A DNA stretch of 64,000 nucleotides. Origin: Burkholderia diffusa (GTDB lineage Bacteria; Pseudomonadota; Gammaproteobacteria; Burkholderiales; Burkholderiaceae). Location: contig NZ_CP013362.1 in the NCBI RefSeq assembly GCF_001718315.1, positions 62,001-126,000 on the forward strand, read 5' to 3'. Each line of letters begins with the position of its first letter. Within the stretch, counting starts at the first letter, position 1. Both the position numbers and the translations under genes were made by a program. Positions 1 through 8,751 of this stretch are shown in pieces. The notes below the pieces were generated by a model, which saw only the letters and a list, made by a program, of their open reading frames with translations, did not search any database and was not told where the DNA came from.

Positions 1-350
1 GTGCCGGCGAGCATGACCAGCGCGATGCGCCAGCCGTCCTCGCGGAACAGCCCGCCGTATTGAACCGCCGCGACGGCGGCGGGCACGAAGAACAGCAGCA
101 TGTCGGACAGCAGCCAGTTCGCGCCGTCCTTGACCCACGCCGGCGCGACGCGGCCCGAGAACAGCAGCGCGAGCAGCACCGCGAGGCCGATCACGCCGGA
201 CGGCACCGGCAGCCCGACCGCGCGCACGGTCCAGTCGACGGCCATCCACAGCACACCGAGCGCGGTGGCCTGAAGCACGATCCGGCCCGTACGCGCAACG
301 TTGCCGGAAGCGGCGGGGCGGGCGGCGGCAGTGGCGTCTGGCTTGGTCAT
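1..350 (-). CDS. CidA/LrgA family holin-like protein (3' end outside window)
   Basis: Partial gene read leftwards; the ATG is at 350 and about 116 codons are visible before the window edge. The product is a small hydrophobic membrane protein. After a polar N-terminus it has several hydrophobic segments and the stretches LPVPSGVIGL and LLFFVPAAVAAV, which fit the CidA/LrgA family. Members form holin-like pores that influence murein hydrolase export, autolysis and by-product transport, usually together with a CidB/LrgB partner that would lie to the left of this window. A LysR regulator starts 139 bp away on the other strand, the arrangement of cidR and cidA. Family assignment is firm; whether it is the Cid or Lrg type cannot be decided. 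Confidence 0.82.
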   Translation of the reverse strand, partial: MTKPDATAAARPAASGNVARTGRIVLQATALGVLWMAVDWTVRAVGLPVPSGVIGLAVLLALLFSGRVAPAWVKDGANWLLSDMLLFFVPAAVAAVQYGGLFREDGWRIALVMLAG

Positions 351-489
351 GGCGGGCTCCATACAGATATTGCGTCGATGGTGTGAGTATAGGGTTTCCC
401 CTAACCATAAATAAAATGACTTGTCTCTATCCTTGTCATTCCAATTCGGAATTCGGTTGTATTCGCTGCACCAACCTGGGGAGTGATCG
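351..489. promoter_or_regulatory. Divergent promoter region between the cidA-like and lysR genes
   Basis: This 139-bp gap is clearly richer in A+T than its surroundings. It holds an AGGG-tttc-CCCT inverted repeat near 389-400 and a second short repeat around ATTCGGAATTC near 445-455. A LysR-type regulator commonly binds between itself and a divergent target, so this is the likely operator region. No convincing -35/-10 pair could be fixed by eye. Confidence 0.35.
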
Positions 490-1416
490 ATGGAATTGCG
501 CGCGTTGCGGTACTTCGTCGAGGTGGTCCGTCAGCAGAGTTTCACGGCGGCCGCCGACCGGCTGTTCGTCACGCAGCCAACCATCAGCAAGATGGTGAAG
601 GCGCTCGAGGATGAGATCGGCTCGCCGCTGCTGCTGCGCGACGGCCGGCAGATGGTGCTGACCGACGCCGGGCGGATCGTGTTCCAGCGCGGCCAGGACG
701 TGCTCGCCGCGCAGGCTCAATTGCAGTCGGAGCTGAAGGATCTCGGCACGCTCGGGCGCGGCGAGCTGACGATCGGCATTCCGCCGCTCGGCGGGTCGCT
801 GTTCACGCCGATCATCGCCGCGTACAAGCAGCGTTATCCGAACATCGAGCTGAAGCTGTTCGAGCAGGGCGCACGGATGATCGAGGCCGCGCTGATGTCG
901 GGCGAGCTCGAGCTGGGCGGGCTGCTGGAGCCGGTCGATCCCGCCACGTTCGACCGGTTGCCGATGGTGCGCGCGCCGCTGTGGCTCGTCGCGCCGCGCG
1001 AGTCGCGCTGGGAGCACCATAAGGCGGTGCCGCTCGCCGATCTCGCGCGCGAGTCGTTCGTGTTCTACGCGGAGAGCCTCGCGCTGCACGATGCGGTGCT
1101 CGACGCATGCCGGCAGGCCGGCTTCACGCCGTCGATCGTGAGCCGCAGCGGACACTGGGATTTCATGGCGGCCCTCGTGCACGCGGGCGTCGGCATCGCG
1201 CTGTTGCCGGAGCCGTACTGCCGGCGGCTCGACGCGCGGCAGTTCACGTGCCGGCCGATCGTCGAGCCGGAAATCACATGGGCGATCGCGCTCGGCTGGC
1301 TGAAGAAGGGTTACCTGTCGCACGCGGCGCGTGCGTGGCTCGACGTCGCGCGGGCGACGCTGCCGATCGCGTCAGGCGACGATCTGGCCTTCGGCGGGTT
1401 GCGGGCGCGCGAGTGA
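490..1416 (+). CDS. LysR-family transcriptional regulator (CidR-like)
   Basis: A 308-residue protein of normal LysR length. The N-terminal winged helix-turn-helix covers about residues 1-60 (FTAAADRLFVTQPTISKMVKALE), followed by the linker helix and a periplasmic-binding-protein-like effector domain from about residue 90. The ATG is preceded by GGGAGTG at good spacing. It is divergent from the CidA/LrgA-like gene, and CidR-type LysR proteins control holin-like cid operons, so that gene is the likely target. The stop codon is 66 bp from the convergent stop of the exporter gene. The effector cannot be read from the sequence. Confidence 0.85.
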   Translation: MELRALRYFVEVVRQQSFTAAADRLFVTQPTISKMVKALEDEIGSPLLLRDGRQMVLTDAGRIVFQRGQDVLAAQAQLQSELKDLGTLGRGELTIGIPPLGGSLFTPIIAAYKQRYPNIELKLFEQGARMIEAALMSGELELGGLLEPVDPATFDRLPMVRAPLWLVAPRESRWEHHKAVPLADLARESFVFYAESLALHDAVLDACRQAGFTPSIVSRSGHWDFMAALVHAGVGIALLPEPYCRRLDARQFTCRPIVEPEITWAIALGWLKKGYLSHAARAWLDVARATLPIASGDDLAFGGLRARE

Positions 1417-1482
1417 GGCGCGCGGCGCGGGCGGCGAAACGGTACGGGAAATCGGCGGGTGCCGGCGCGGCCCGCCGTGCGT

Positions 1483-3045
1483 TCAGTGCCCCATCGCCGG
1501 CCCCGCGCCTTTCTTCGGCTTCGTGATCCACACGAGCGCCGCGAGCGCGATGAACACGCCCGCCGACAGGTGGAAGAAGTCGTTGGTCGCCATCATGAAG
1601 CCTTGCTGCGTGACGAGCTGGTTGAGCTGCGCGTTGGCCGTCTGCCCGAGGATCCCGAGCTGCGCGAGCGCGCCCTGGTAGTCGGTCGTGTTCTGCGCGT
1701 AGATGCTCACCGATTCCGACAGCCGCGCGTGATGGTAGATCGCGTCGTTCTCCCAGAACGTCGAGCTGGCCGCGGTGCCGATCGCGCCAGACAGCGTGCG
1801 CAGGAAGTTCGACAGCCCCGACGCGCTTGCAAGCCGCTCGTCGGAGATGCTCGACAGCGTGATGGTCGTCATCGGCACGAAGAAGCACGCGACGCCGATG
1901 CCCTGCACGAGCCGGGGCAGGATCACGTGGTTGAACGGCACGTCGAGCGTAAACGTCGAGTTCCAGACCGACACGCCGGCGAACACGATGAACGCGAAGC
2001 TCGCGACCATCCGCAGGTCGAGCCGGTGCATGTTGCGCCCGATCAGCGGCGACAGCACCAGCGCAAGCAGCCCGACCGGCGCGGTCGCGAGGCCGGCCTT
2101 GCCGGCCGTGTAGCCCATCACGGTCTGCAGCCACAGCGGGAAGATCACGACCGAGCCGAAGAACGCCATGAAGCCGAACGAGATGATCATCGCGCCGAGC
2201 GCGAAGTTGCGATCCTTGAACAGGGACAGATCGACCACCGGTTCCTTCTCGGTCGCCTCCCATACGAGCATGAACGCCAGCGACACGACTGCGATCAGCG
2301 CGAGCGCGACGATGAAGGTCGAGTTGAACCAGTCGCGGTCCTTGCCGAGGTCGAGCATCATCTGCAGGCACGACACGCCGATCACGAGCAGCGCGAGGCC
2401 GACCGCGTCGATCCGCTGCTTCGTCGTCTTCGTCTCGCGGCCGCGCAGCAGGAAGTACGCGCAGGTCGCCGAAAAGATCCCGATCGGCAGGTTGATGTAG
2501 AAGATCCACGGCCACGTGTAGTTGTCGCTGATCCAGCCGCCCAGCAACGGGCCGAAGATCGGCGCGACGATCACGGTCATCGCCCATAGCCCGAGCGCGA
2601 GCCCGCGTTTCGCGGGCGGATAGCTGCGCATCAGGATCGTCTGCGACAGCGGCACCATCGGCCCCGACACGAGCCCCTGCAGCAGCCGGAACGCAATCAG
2701 CGTCTCGAAGTTCTCCGCGAGGCCGCACAGTGCCGACGCGATCGTGAACGCGAGCACCGACAGCGTGAACAGGCGTACTTCACCGACCCGTCGCGCGAGC
2801 CAGCCGGTCAGCGGCACAGCGATCGCGGACGCGACCGAATACGACGAGATCACCCACGTGCCTTCGCTCGTTGCGACGCCGAGGCTGCCCGAGATGGTCG
2901 GCACCGCGACGTTCGCGATCGACGTGTCGAGCACTTCCATGAAGGTGCCGAGCGCGAGCCCGACGGTGAGGAGCGCGAGCGCGCCGCCGGTCAGCGGCGC
3001 GGGTTCGGCGGCACGGGGCGCGGCGGATGCCGTGGTGGCGGACAT
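1483..3045 (-). CDS. DHA2-family (EmrB/QacA type) multidrug MFS transporter
   Basis: A 520-residue inner-membrane drug:H+ antiporter with about 14 hydrophobic segments, the usual DHA2 size. Near the N-terminus LDTSIANVAVPTISGSLG matches motif D1 of 14-helix exporters; GWLARRVGEVRLF is the motif A loop and GPLLGGWISDNYTWPWIF is the motif C region. The start follows AGGAG. It lies directly downstream of a MarR gene on the same strand, with a possible MarR site in the gap. EmrB proteins normally work with an EmrA membrane fusion protein and an outer-membrane channel; a channel gene is close by but no emrA is present in this stretch. Confidence 0.9.
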   Translation of the reverse strand: MSATTASAAPRAAEPAPLTGGALALLTVGLALGTFMEVLDTSIANVAVPTISGSLGVATSEGTWVISSYSVASAIAVPLTGWLARRVGEVRLFTLSVLAFTIASALCGLAENFETLIAFRLLQGLVSGPMVPLSQTILMRSYPPAKRGLALGLWAMTVIVAPIFGPLLGGWISDNYTWPWIFYINLPIGIFSATCAYFLLRGRETKTTKQRIDAVGLALLVIGVSCLQMMLDLGKDRDWFNSTFIVALALIAVVSLAFMLVWEATEKEPVVDLSLFKDRNFALGAMIISFGFMAFFGSVVIFPLWLQTVMGYTAGKAGLATAPVGLLALVLSPLIGRNMHRLDLRMVASFAFIVFAGVSVWNSTFTLDVPFNHVILPRLVQGIGVACFFVPMTTITLSSISDERLASASGLSNFLRTLSGAIGTAASSTFWENDAIYHHARLSESVSIYAQNTTDYQGALAQLGILGQTANAQLNQLVTQQGFMMATNDFFHLSAGVFIALAALVWITKPKKGAGPAMGH

Positions 3046-3182
3046 CGGAATCTCCTAGACGCGGCGCGCGCAACGCGCCGGCACGGCGCACGGGCGCACG
3101 ATACCGCGCGGCCCGGCTGGTTGGAACGGACGAAGGGAGAGATGGAGCACGTGTCTTGTCATCTTCTGCCCAGACAGAGAAA

Positions 3183-3196
3183 TAAGCGAATGCTTA
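3183..3196. promoter_or_regulatory. Putative MarR operator upstream of the exporter
   Basis: Inverted repeat TAAGC-gaat-GCTTA in the gap between the exporter start (3045) and the marR stop (3220). A related TTGCTTA core is found again upstream of marR at 3772-3785. Similar half-sites in front of both genes suggest the MarR protein represses both. This is inference from two sites only. Confidence 0.4.
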
Positions 3197-3219
3197 ACCT
3201 AGACATCGGGCCTCCGCGC

Positions 3220-3708
3220 TCAGCAGTCCGGTACGTCGGGCTTCGGGCAGCCGGTGCCGCCGGGCCCGTTGGCGATGAACCGCTGCAGCAGTCCGGTGAG
3301 CAGCGCGAGTTCGTCGGCCGAGAAGCCGGCAAGCTGCGCGTTCAGCGCGGTCGCGATCAGCGACGGCAGCGCGCGGGCCGCTTCGGCGCCGCGTTCGGTC
3401 AGCGTCAGCTCGATCACCCGGCGGTCCTGTTCGCTGCGCGAGCGTGCGATCAGGCCCTTGCGTTCGAGACGATCGAGCATCCGGGTCATCGAGCCGCTGT
3501 CGTACGACATCTTGCGCGACAGCTCGAACGGCGTGCGCGCATAGCCGCGCGACAACAGCAGGATCACGCCGATCTGCTGCGCGGTGAGGTCGTACGGCTC
3601 GAGTGCGCGATCCATTCTGTCGACGAGCGCCTGCCGGGCCTTGGTCAGGTAGTAACCGAGGCTCGTTTCCAGCGCGATGGTGTCGGGATCGTAGAGGCCG
3701 CCGTTCAT
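3220..3708 (-). CDS. MarR-family transcriptional regulator
   Basis: A 162-residue winged-helix protein of usual MarR length. The DNA-binding part runs from about residue 40 to 105 (LTAQQIGVILLLSR, then MSYDSGSMTRMLDRLERKGLIARSR and the wing DRRVIELTLTERG). The C-terminus is short and ends with two cysteines near GCPKPDVPDC. It is transcribed in the same direction as the exporter that starts 175 bp after its stop, a typical autoregulated marR-efflux unit. It is divergent from a small membrane protein gene and the NodT channel. The ligand is unknown. Confidence 0.88.
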   Translation of the reverse strand: MNGGLYDPDTIALETSLGYYLTKARQALVDRMDRALEPYDLTAQQIGVILLLSRGYARTPFELSRKMSYDSGSMTRMLDRLERKGLIARSRSEQDRRVIELTLTERGAEAARALPSLIATALNAQLAGFSADELALLTGLLQRFIANGPGGTGCPKPDVPDC

Positions 3709-3771
3709 GCGAATTGCGCGCGCAGCAATAGTGCGTTTCAGGTCAGAACGCGCCCAGTATCTTGAAAAATG

Positions 3772-3785
3772 ATTGCTTAGTCAAT
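3772..3785. promoter_or_regulatory. Putative MarR operator upstream of marR
   Basis: ATTG-N6-CAAT inverted repeat (ATTGCTTAGTCAAT) in an AT-rich patch 64 bp upstream of the marR start. The spacing and half-site shape fit MarR-family operators, and the core resembles the repeat at 3183-3196. It could also affect the divergent genes beginning at 3876 and 4445. Confidence 0.4.
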
Positions 3786-3875
3786 ATTATTTCAGGCAAC
3801 CAGTTACGACGTGCATGTTGCACTGCCGGAGACGATGTTCTGACCGCTTAGCCCGCGCTGCCGGGCACCCCGAGG

Positions 3876-4169
3876 ATGTTTGCGATGCTGTTCCTGAAAA
3901 ATGCCGCCGGCGCGCTGCGCCGCAACCTGACCGATACCGCTCATCATGTGTTCTCCGGCCCGCACCGCTGCTGGAAGATCGCGCTGTACGTGACGATGCT
4001 GGTGGTGCCGGGCGGATCGCTCGCGGCGCTCGGCTTCGCATGGTTCGATCATCGCCGGCAGCGCAATGCGAAGCAGACCGCCCGCCGCGCGAGCCAGCCG
4101 GCGGCATCGGAGCCGTCGACATGGCGGTCCGCCGCCGATCCCGCCCCGGTGCCCGTGCATTGCCACTGA
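3876..4169 (+). CDS. Small hypothetical membrane protein
   Basis: A 97-residue protein I do not recognise by family. It has a basic amphipathic N-terminus, one hydrophobic segment at about residues 34-56 (IALYVTMLVVPGGSLAALGF) and a polar Arg/Ala/Ser-rich tail ending in HCH. An alternative ATG lies at 3885. It sits between the divergent marR gene and the outer-membrane channel gene, so it may be co-transcribed with the latter, 275 bp downstream. Codon use looks like that of its neighbours and no other reading frame over this stretch is better. It may be a conserved Burkholderia orphan; no function can be assigned. Confidence 0.5.
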   Translation: MFAMLFLKNAAGALRRNLTDTAHHVFSGPHRCWKIALYVTMLVVPGGSLAALGFAWFDHRRQRNAKQTARRASQPAASEPSTWRSAADPAPVPVHCH

Positions 4170-4444
4170 CGCCGCACCGCCCCCGTCATCCCGACTGAAC
4201 GCCGCCCGCAACCCCGCGGCCCGGCGCCGTCCGCGGCGCATTCGTTGCCCGTCTCGCGCGCAAGCGATCCGTAATGACCGGTAAACCGGCCGGCCGCGCC
4301 GGTAACACATTCGTGCCGGCGCGCACCGTACCCTTAGGGCTGCGCAGCTTCCCCGCCGTCAGTTACCATTTGTCCGCCAGCGGCACGACGACCGCATCGC
4401 GCGACGCCGCTCGCCGGCCATCGCGCCCAGACAGGAATACCACG

Positions 4445-6001
4445 ATGCCGTATGCCCCCCTCCCGCGCGCCCTTCGCCCGCTGAGCGCCGCCGTCGCCGT
4501 TGCGACGGCCGTGCTGCTCGCCGGCTGCGCCGTCGGGCCCGACTATCACCGGCCCGACACGTCGATCCCCGCCGCCTTCAAGGAAGCGCCGGCCGGCTGG
4601 AAGGTCGCGCAGCCTGCCGACCGGACCGACCGCGGCCCATGGTGGACTGTCTACAACGATCCGCAGCTCGACGCGCTGATCGGCAAGCTCAACGCATCGA
4701 ACCAGACCATCGCGCAATCGGCCGCCGCGTACCGGCAGGCCCGCGCGCTCGTCGCCGAAGCGCGTGCCGCGTACTTTCCGACCGTCGGGCTGACCGCGTC
4801 GGGCTCGCGCTCGCGCACCGGGCGCACGTCCACGTCGTCGAGCGCATCGAGCTTCGGCAGCAGCGCGTCGATCGGCAACAGCTACAGCGTCGGTCTCGAT
4901 GCGAGCTGGGAGCCCGACCTGTGGGGCAAGGTGAGCCGCAGCGTCAGCGCGCAGCGCGCGGGCGAGGCGGCCGCCGCGGCCGATCTAGCGAACGCGCGGC
5001 TCTCGCAGCAGGCGCTGCTCGCGCAGACGTACTTTCAGCTGCGCACGTCCGATGCGCTGCAGAAGCTGCTCGACGACACGGTGAAGTCGTACGGCGAGTC
5101 GCTGAGGCTCACGCAGAACCAGTACGCGCAGGGCGTCGCCGCGCGCGCGGACGTGATCCAGGCGCAGACGCAGCTGCAGAGCGCGCAAGCCGCGTCGATC
5201 GACAATGGCGTCGCGCGCGCGCAGTACGAGCATGCGATCGCGACGCTGATCGGCGAACCCGCATCGACATTCTCGCTGCCACCGAACCCGCTCGCGACGG
5301 AACCGCCGATCACGCCGGTCGACGTGCCGTCCGCGCTGCTCGAGCGCCGGCCCGACATCGCGGCGGCCGAGCGCCGCGCGGCGGCCGCGAACGAGCAGAT
5401 CGGCGTCGCCATCGCCGCGTTCTTCCCGACGCTCACGCTGTCGGCCAGCGGCGGCTTTCAGAGCTCGGTGTGGTCGCAACTGTTCACGCTGCCCGCGCGG
5501 TTCTGGACGGTCGGCCCGCAGCTCGCGGCGACGCTGTTCGACGCCGGCCTGCGCGCCGCGCAGACCGATGCCGCACGCGCGACCTACGACCAGGACGTCG
5601 CCGCATACCGCCTCGCTGTGCTCACCGCGTTCCAGGACGTCGAGGACAACCTCGCATCGCAGCGCATCCTCGCGCAGGAAGTCGACGTGCAGCGACAGGC
5701 CGTCGACAGCGCGGAGCACGCGCTCGCGATCGTCACGAACCAGTACAAAGCCGGCACGGTCGCCTACCTGAACGTGCTGACCGCGCAGACCACTGCGTTC
5801 ACCGCGCAGCAGAAGCTCGCGACCATCGGCGGGCAGCGGATGGTGTCGTCGGTGGGGCTCGTGAAGGCGCTCGGCGGCGGCTGGAATGCGTCGGACATGG
5901 CGCGCGAAACGGGCGACGTGGCGGCGCCGGCGTCGGCATCCGGTGCGGCGGCGCCGGCCGCGACCGCACCGTCGGCCCCCGCACCGCTCGCGCAGAAGTA
6001 A
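4445..6001 (+). CDS. NodT/OprM-type outer-membrane efflux lipoprotein
   Basis: A 518-residue outer-membrane factor. The chosen ATG at 4445 gives a clean lipoprotein signal peptide: a basic MPYAPLPRALRP start, a hydrophobic core, then the lipobox LLAGC. The open frame extends further upstream, but the extra residues would destroy the signal. After the cysteine comes AVGPDYHRPD, typical of this family, then two OEP repeats rich in helices (QARALVAEARAAYFPTVGL and, in the second half, RRPDIAAAERR). Such channels complete RND or EmrAB-type pumps across the outer membrane. The neighbouring MFS exporter is the obvious partner, although it is on the other strand. The C-terminus is a low-complexity Ala/Pro tail. 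Confidence 0.9.
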   Translation: MPYAPLPRALRPLSAAVAVATAVLLAGCAVGPDYHRPDTSIPAAFKEAPAGWKVAQPADRTDRGPWWTVYNDPQLDALIGKLNASNQTIAQSAAAYRQARALVAEARAAYFPTVGLTASGSRSRTGRTSTSSSASSFGSSASIGNSYSVGLDASWEPDLWGKVSRSVSAQRAGEAAAAADLANARLSQQALLAQTYFQLRTSDALQKLLDDTVKSYGESLRLTQNQYAQGVAARADVIQAQTQLQSAQAASIDNGVARAQYEHAIATLIGEPASTFSLPPNPLATEPPITPVDVPSALLERRPDIAAAERRAAAANEQIGVAIAAFFPTLTLSASGGFQSSVWSQLFTLPARFWTVGPQLAATLFDAGLRAAQTDAARATYDQDVAAYRLAVLTAFQDVEDNLASQRILAQEVDVQRQAVDSAEHALAIVTNQYKAGTVAYLNVLTAQTTAFTAQQKLATIGGQRMVSSVGLVKALGGGWNASDMARETGDVAAPASASGAAAPAATAPSAPAPLAQK

Positions 6002-6030
6002 GTCGGGAAAAGGCGAGCGCGCCGCGCGCG

Positions 6031-6819
6031 TCAGCGCGTCGCGTCACCGAAGATCAGCGATACCTGGTTGTTACCGATCGGATGACCGAGCAGGTTCAGG
6101 AGCCCCGCGAGGTTCGCCTGCTGCTCGGGCGCCGCATGCGCGGTGCCGCGAAACGAACCCTGGCCGGGGCCGAAGCTGCCGTGCCCGTCGAGGAACAGCG
6201 GGCCCTGCGTCGTCGACAGGTCGAGATCGGCGCTCGAGCCCTTGGCCTGCAGCACCGCACGGTACGAGCCGAGCGGCTTCACGCGCGACACGCGCGAACT
6301 CATCGAATCGATCGTCACCGTCAGCTGCCCGAACGCGTTGTTGCCGATCACTCGCCAGTCGGTCCAGCCGAGCCGCACGTCGCCCTGCAGGTCGAGCGTG
6401 TTGAACGGCGTGCCGAGCCCGGCGAGCAGCGACGCGGGCACGGCCATCGCGCCCGCCGAGAGCACCGCGCCGCGCCACGTCGCATCGAGCGTGACGGGCT
6501 CGGGCATCGCCTCGGTCTGCCGCATGCGCATCCGCACGCGCCCGGTCAGTAGCGGCCAGAAGCCCGTGGTCCATTCGACCCGGCCCGGCAGCAGCGTCGC
6601 CGCGCTCTGGTCCGCGCCCGGCGCGAGCATCAGCGTGCCCGAACCGTGCCACAGCGATCCGTCCGGATCCACGAGATTCACGTGCCCGCCGGTCGCGCGC
6701 GCGAACTGCGGTGCGATCCAGGCGGCCGGCGCGAGCGCGACGAGCGTCAGCGCCGTCGCGAGCGTGCCGGCCACCACCCACGGCAATGCGGCGACGAGCC
6801 GCCGGACCCCTGGCCTCAT
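6031..6819 (-). CDS. gspN: Type II secretion system protein N
   Basis: Last gene of the gsp operon, 262 residues from ATG 6819. A GTG at 6846 in the same frame, 4 bp after the gspM stop, is an alternative start that would add nine residues; the ATG places a basic stretch directly before the membrane segment (ALPWVVAGTLATALTLVALA). The rest is a periplasmic domain with the GspN pattern, including HVNLVDPDGSLWHGSG near its beginning. GspN is an accessory bitopic inner-membrane protein found only in some type II systems. The 3' end faces the convergent efflux channel gene with only 29 bp between the stops. Confidence 0.85.
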   Translation of the reverse strand: MRPGVRRLVAALPWVVAGTLATALTLVALAPAAWIAPQFARATGGHVNLVDPDGSLWHGSGTLMLAPGADQSAATLLPGRVEWTTGFWPLLTGRVRMRMRQTEAMPEPVTLDATWRGAVLSAGAMAVPASLLAGLGTPFNTLDLQGDVRLGWTDWRVIGNNAFGQLTVTIDSMSSRVSRVKPLGSYRAVLQAKGSSADLDLSTTQGPLFLDGHGSFGPGQGSFRGTAHAAPEQQANLAGLLNLLGHPIGNNQVSLIFGDATR

Positions 6820-6850
6820 CGGCCGACCGCCGCTTGTTTCATCCACTGCG

Positions 6851-7357
6851 TCATTTCTGCGTCGAGGGTTGCATCACGGCCGTCAGGTCGACCTGGCCGT
6901 CTTCCTTCAGCGCGGTCACGTGCGCTTCGCCGACCTGGACCTTGAACTGCCGGCGCGCGTCGTCGAGCCACTGCGTCCACACCGGGAACGGCACGTTCTT
7001 CATCTGGATCTGCACGCCGTTGCCGACGACCTGCGCCTGTGCGCCCTGCAGCCCGTGATCGGACAGCGAAGCGGCGAGCGCGTCCTTCAGGGCAAGACCG
7101 GTCGGCGCGACGCCCTGCGCGGCGGCCGTCAGCGACTTCGCCTCGGTGGCCTGCGCGGTCATCTGCGCAAGCTCGCGGCGCATCGTCGGCAGTTCGTGGC
7201 GGATCCGCGCGCGGCCTTCCTGCGCGGGCGACCACAGCACCGAATACGCGATCGCGACAGCCAGCACGGCGCCGCCCCAGCCGAGCAGCGTCCGCTCGCG
7301 CGGCGTGCGTTCGCCCCAGAACTGGGCCAGCGTCTGGTTCAGTTGTTCGGTCTTCAT
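6851..7357 (-). CDS. gspM: Type II secretion system protein M
   Basis: A 168-residue bitopic inner-membrane protein. The ATG at 7357 overlaps the gspL stop as ATGA, a translational coupling seen throughout this operon; an in-frame ATG 21 bp upstream is less likely. A cytoplasmic N-terminus (FWGERTPRERTLLGW) is followed by one membrane helix (GGAVLAVAIAYSVLW) and a coiled periplasmic part ending in a ferredoxin-like domain. GspM pairs with GspL in the inner-membrane platform that links the GspE ATPase to the pseudopilus. Assignment rests on position, size and topology plus the ER(T)PRER start typical of GspM. Confidence 0.9.
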   Translation of the reverse strand: MKTEQLNQTLAQFWGERTPRERTLLGWGGAVLAVAIAYSVLWSPAQEGRARIRHELPTMRRELAQMTAQATEAKSLTAAAQGVAPTGLALKDALAASLSDHGLQGAQAQVVGNGVQIQMKNVPFPVWTQWLDDARRQFKVQVGEAHVTALKEDGQVDLTAVMQPSTQK

Positions 7358-8727
7358 GAGCGGCTCCGGATCGTCCATTTGCCGGTGCTGCTGTCGACTT
7401 CGCCGGCCAGCCCGTTGCGCGCGAGACGCTGCGGGAAATCGGGGTCGACCTTGACCTCCGGCTTGAAGCCGACGTCGAGCCGCCGGTCGTGATAATCGAG
7501 CGACGCGATTCCGTTCAGCGGCAGCGCGCCCATCGAACGCGACAGCCCGCTCGCCAGCGCGAGGAAATCGTTCGGCGACAGCTCGCCCGCCGCCAGGCGC
7601 AGCTGATCGAGCTGGCGCTGCATCTGCGCGGGCGGATCGAGCACCGTCGTCGTCTTCGGGAAAGCCGACAGCAGCGTCTCGGTGATCTGCGCGGACAGCG
7701 CGTCACGCTCGCGCGACAACTTCCACCAGTGCAGGTTCATCCCGATCACCGCGACGCCGAGCGTGGCCGCGACAAGTGCGATCGGCACGCGCAGGCGTTT
7801 CACCGTCGCGCGGTCGAAGCGCCACGGCTGCGACTCGAATTCGAACTGGCACAGATCGAAGCGCTCGGCGAGCGCTCGCCGCGCGAATGCGTCGAACGAC
7901 AGCGGTTGCGCGCCCGGCAGCAGCGGGGCATCTGCGTGCCCGACAGATGCGAGGCGCGGTTCCGCGCCCGGTTCACCGAGCTCGTAGAGTTCGATTTCGG
8001 CGCCACCCGAGAGCGCGGCGAGCGTGCCGCCGGCCCGCGACGCGGGCGCCGCGAAACCTTCGCCGAGCGCACCGCGCGCGATCGCCAGTTCGAGGCGCGG
8101 CGCACCGGCCATTGCCGGCTGCGCGCCGGCTTCGACGAGCGCCGGCTCGACCGCTGTCGCGAGTCCGAGCACCGCGGCGACCGCAGTGGGCCGCGCGACG
8201 GGTTCGGTCGCATCCGCGATCGCCCCGGCTTGCGTGGCCTCACCGTCGGCCGGCGCACCGGGCGCCGTGTCCGCCGCCGGCGCCCGCGGCGCGGGCAGGC
8301 AGCGCGTCGCGGGCACCGCGCTCAGGTGCCGGTGGCCGGCCGCGGTGAATGCGTCGCAGATCGCGCGGAACCACGCGCGATCGACGACGGCCAGCACGCG
8401 GCGGCCATCGGGCAGCGCGACCGGATCGAGCGCGATATGGCAGCCGAGCGGATCCTGGATCAGCTGATCCTCGACGATGTTGGGCAATGCCTGGCGCAGC
8501 TTCGGCCCCTTGAGCGGCGGCACGGTCGCGGCCAGCAGCAGCACGTCGCGCGCGGCGACGATCAGCACCGTCGCGTTCGCGCGCGGCAGCAGCGCGAGCG
8601 CGGCGCGGCCCGCGCGCTGCACCTGGCCGGCCTTGTCCACGAGCGTGAACGGCAGCTCGGGCCACTGCCATTCCTGCAACGGCACGGCCGGCTCGCGCGG
8701 CGGCAAAGAAACAATCAGCGTGCTCAA
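7354..8727 (-). CDS. gspL: Type II secretion system protein L
   Basis: A 457-residue protein. The N-terminal half is the cytoplasmic actin-like domain that docks the GspE ATPase (KGPKLRQALPNIVEDQL is a recognisable GspL stretch at about residues 70-90). It is followed by an Ala-rich linker, one transmembrane helix near residue 305-325 (IALVAATLGVAVIGMNLHWW) and a periplasmic ferredoxin-like domain. Its stop overlaps the gspM start. It begins 24 bp after the gspK stop. It is longer than enteric GspL because of the Ala/Pro-rich insertion between the two cytoplasmic subdomains. Confidence 0.92.
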   Translation of the reverse strand: MSTLIVSLPPREPAVPLQEWQWPELPFTLVDKAGQVQRAGRAALALLPRANATVLIVAARDVLLLAATVPPLKGPKLRQALPNIVEDQLIQDPLGCHIALDPVALPDGRRVLAVVDRAWFRAICDAFTAAGHRHLSAVPATRCLPAPRAPAADTAPGAPADGEATQAGAIADATEPVARPTAVAAVLGLATAVEPALVEAGAQPAMAGAPRLELAIARGALGEGFAAPASRAGGTLAALSGGAEIELYELGEPGAEPRLASVGHADAPLLPGAQPLSFDAFARRALAERFDLCQFEFESQPWRFDRATVKRLRVPIALVAATLGVAVIGMNLHWWKLSRERDALSAQITETLLSAFPKTTTVLDPPAQMQRQLDQLRLAAGELSPNDFLALASGLSRSMGALPLNGIASLDYHDRRLDVGFKPEVKVDPDFPQRLARNGLAGEVDSSTGKWTIRSRS

Positions 8728-8751
8728 GAGCTCCTCTCCCGAATGGCGTCG

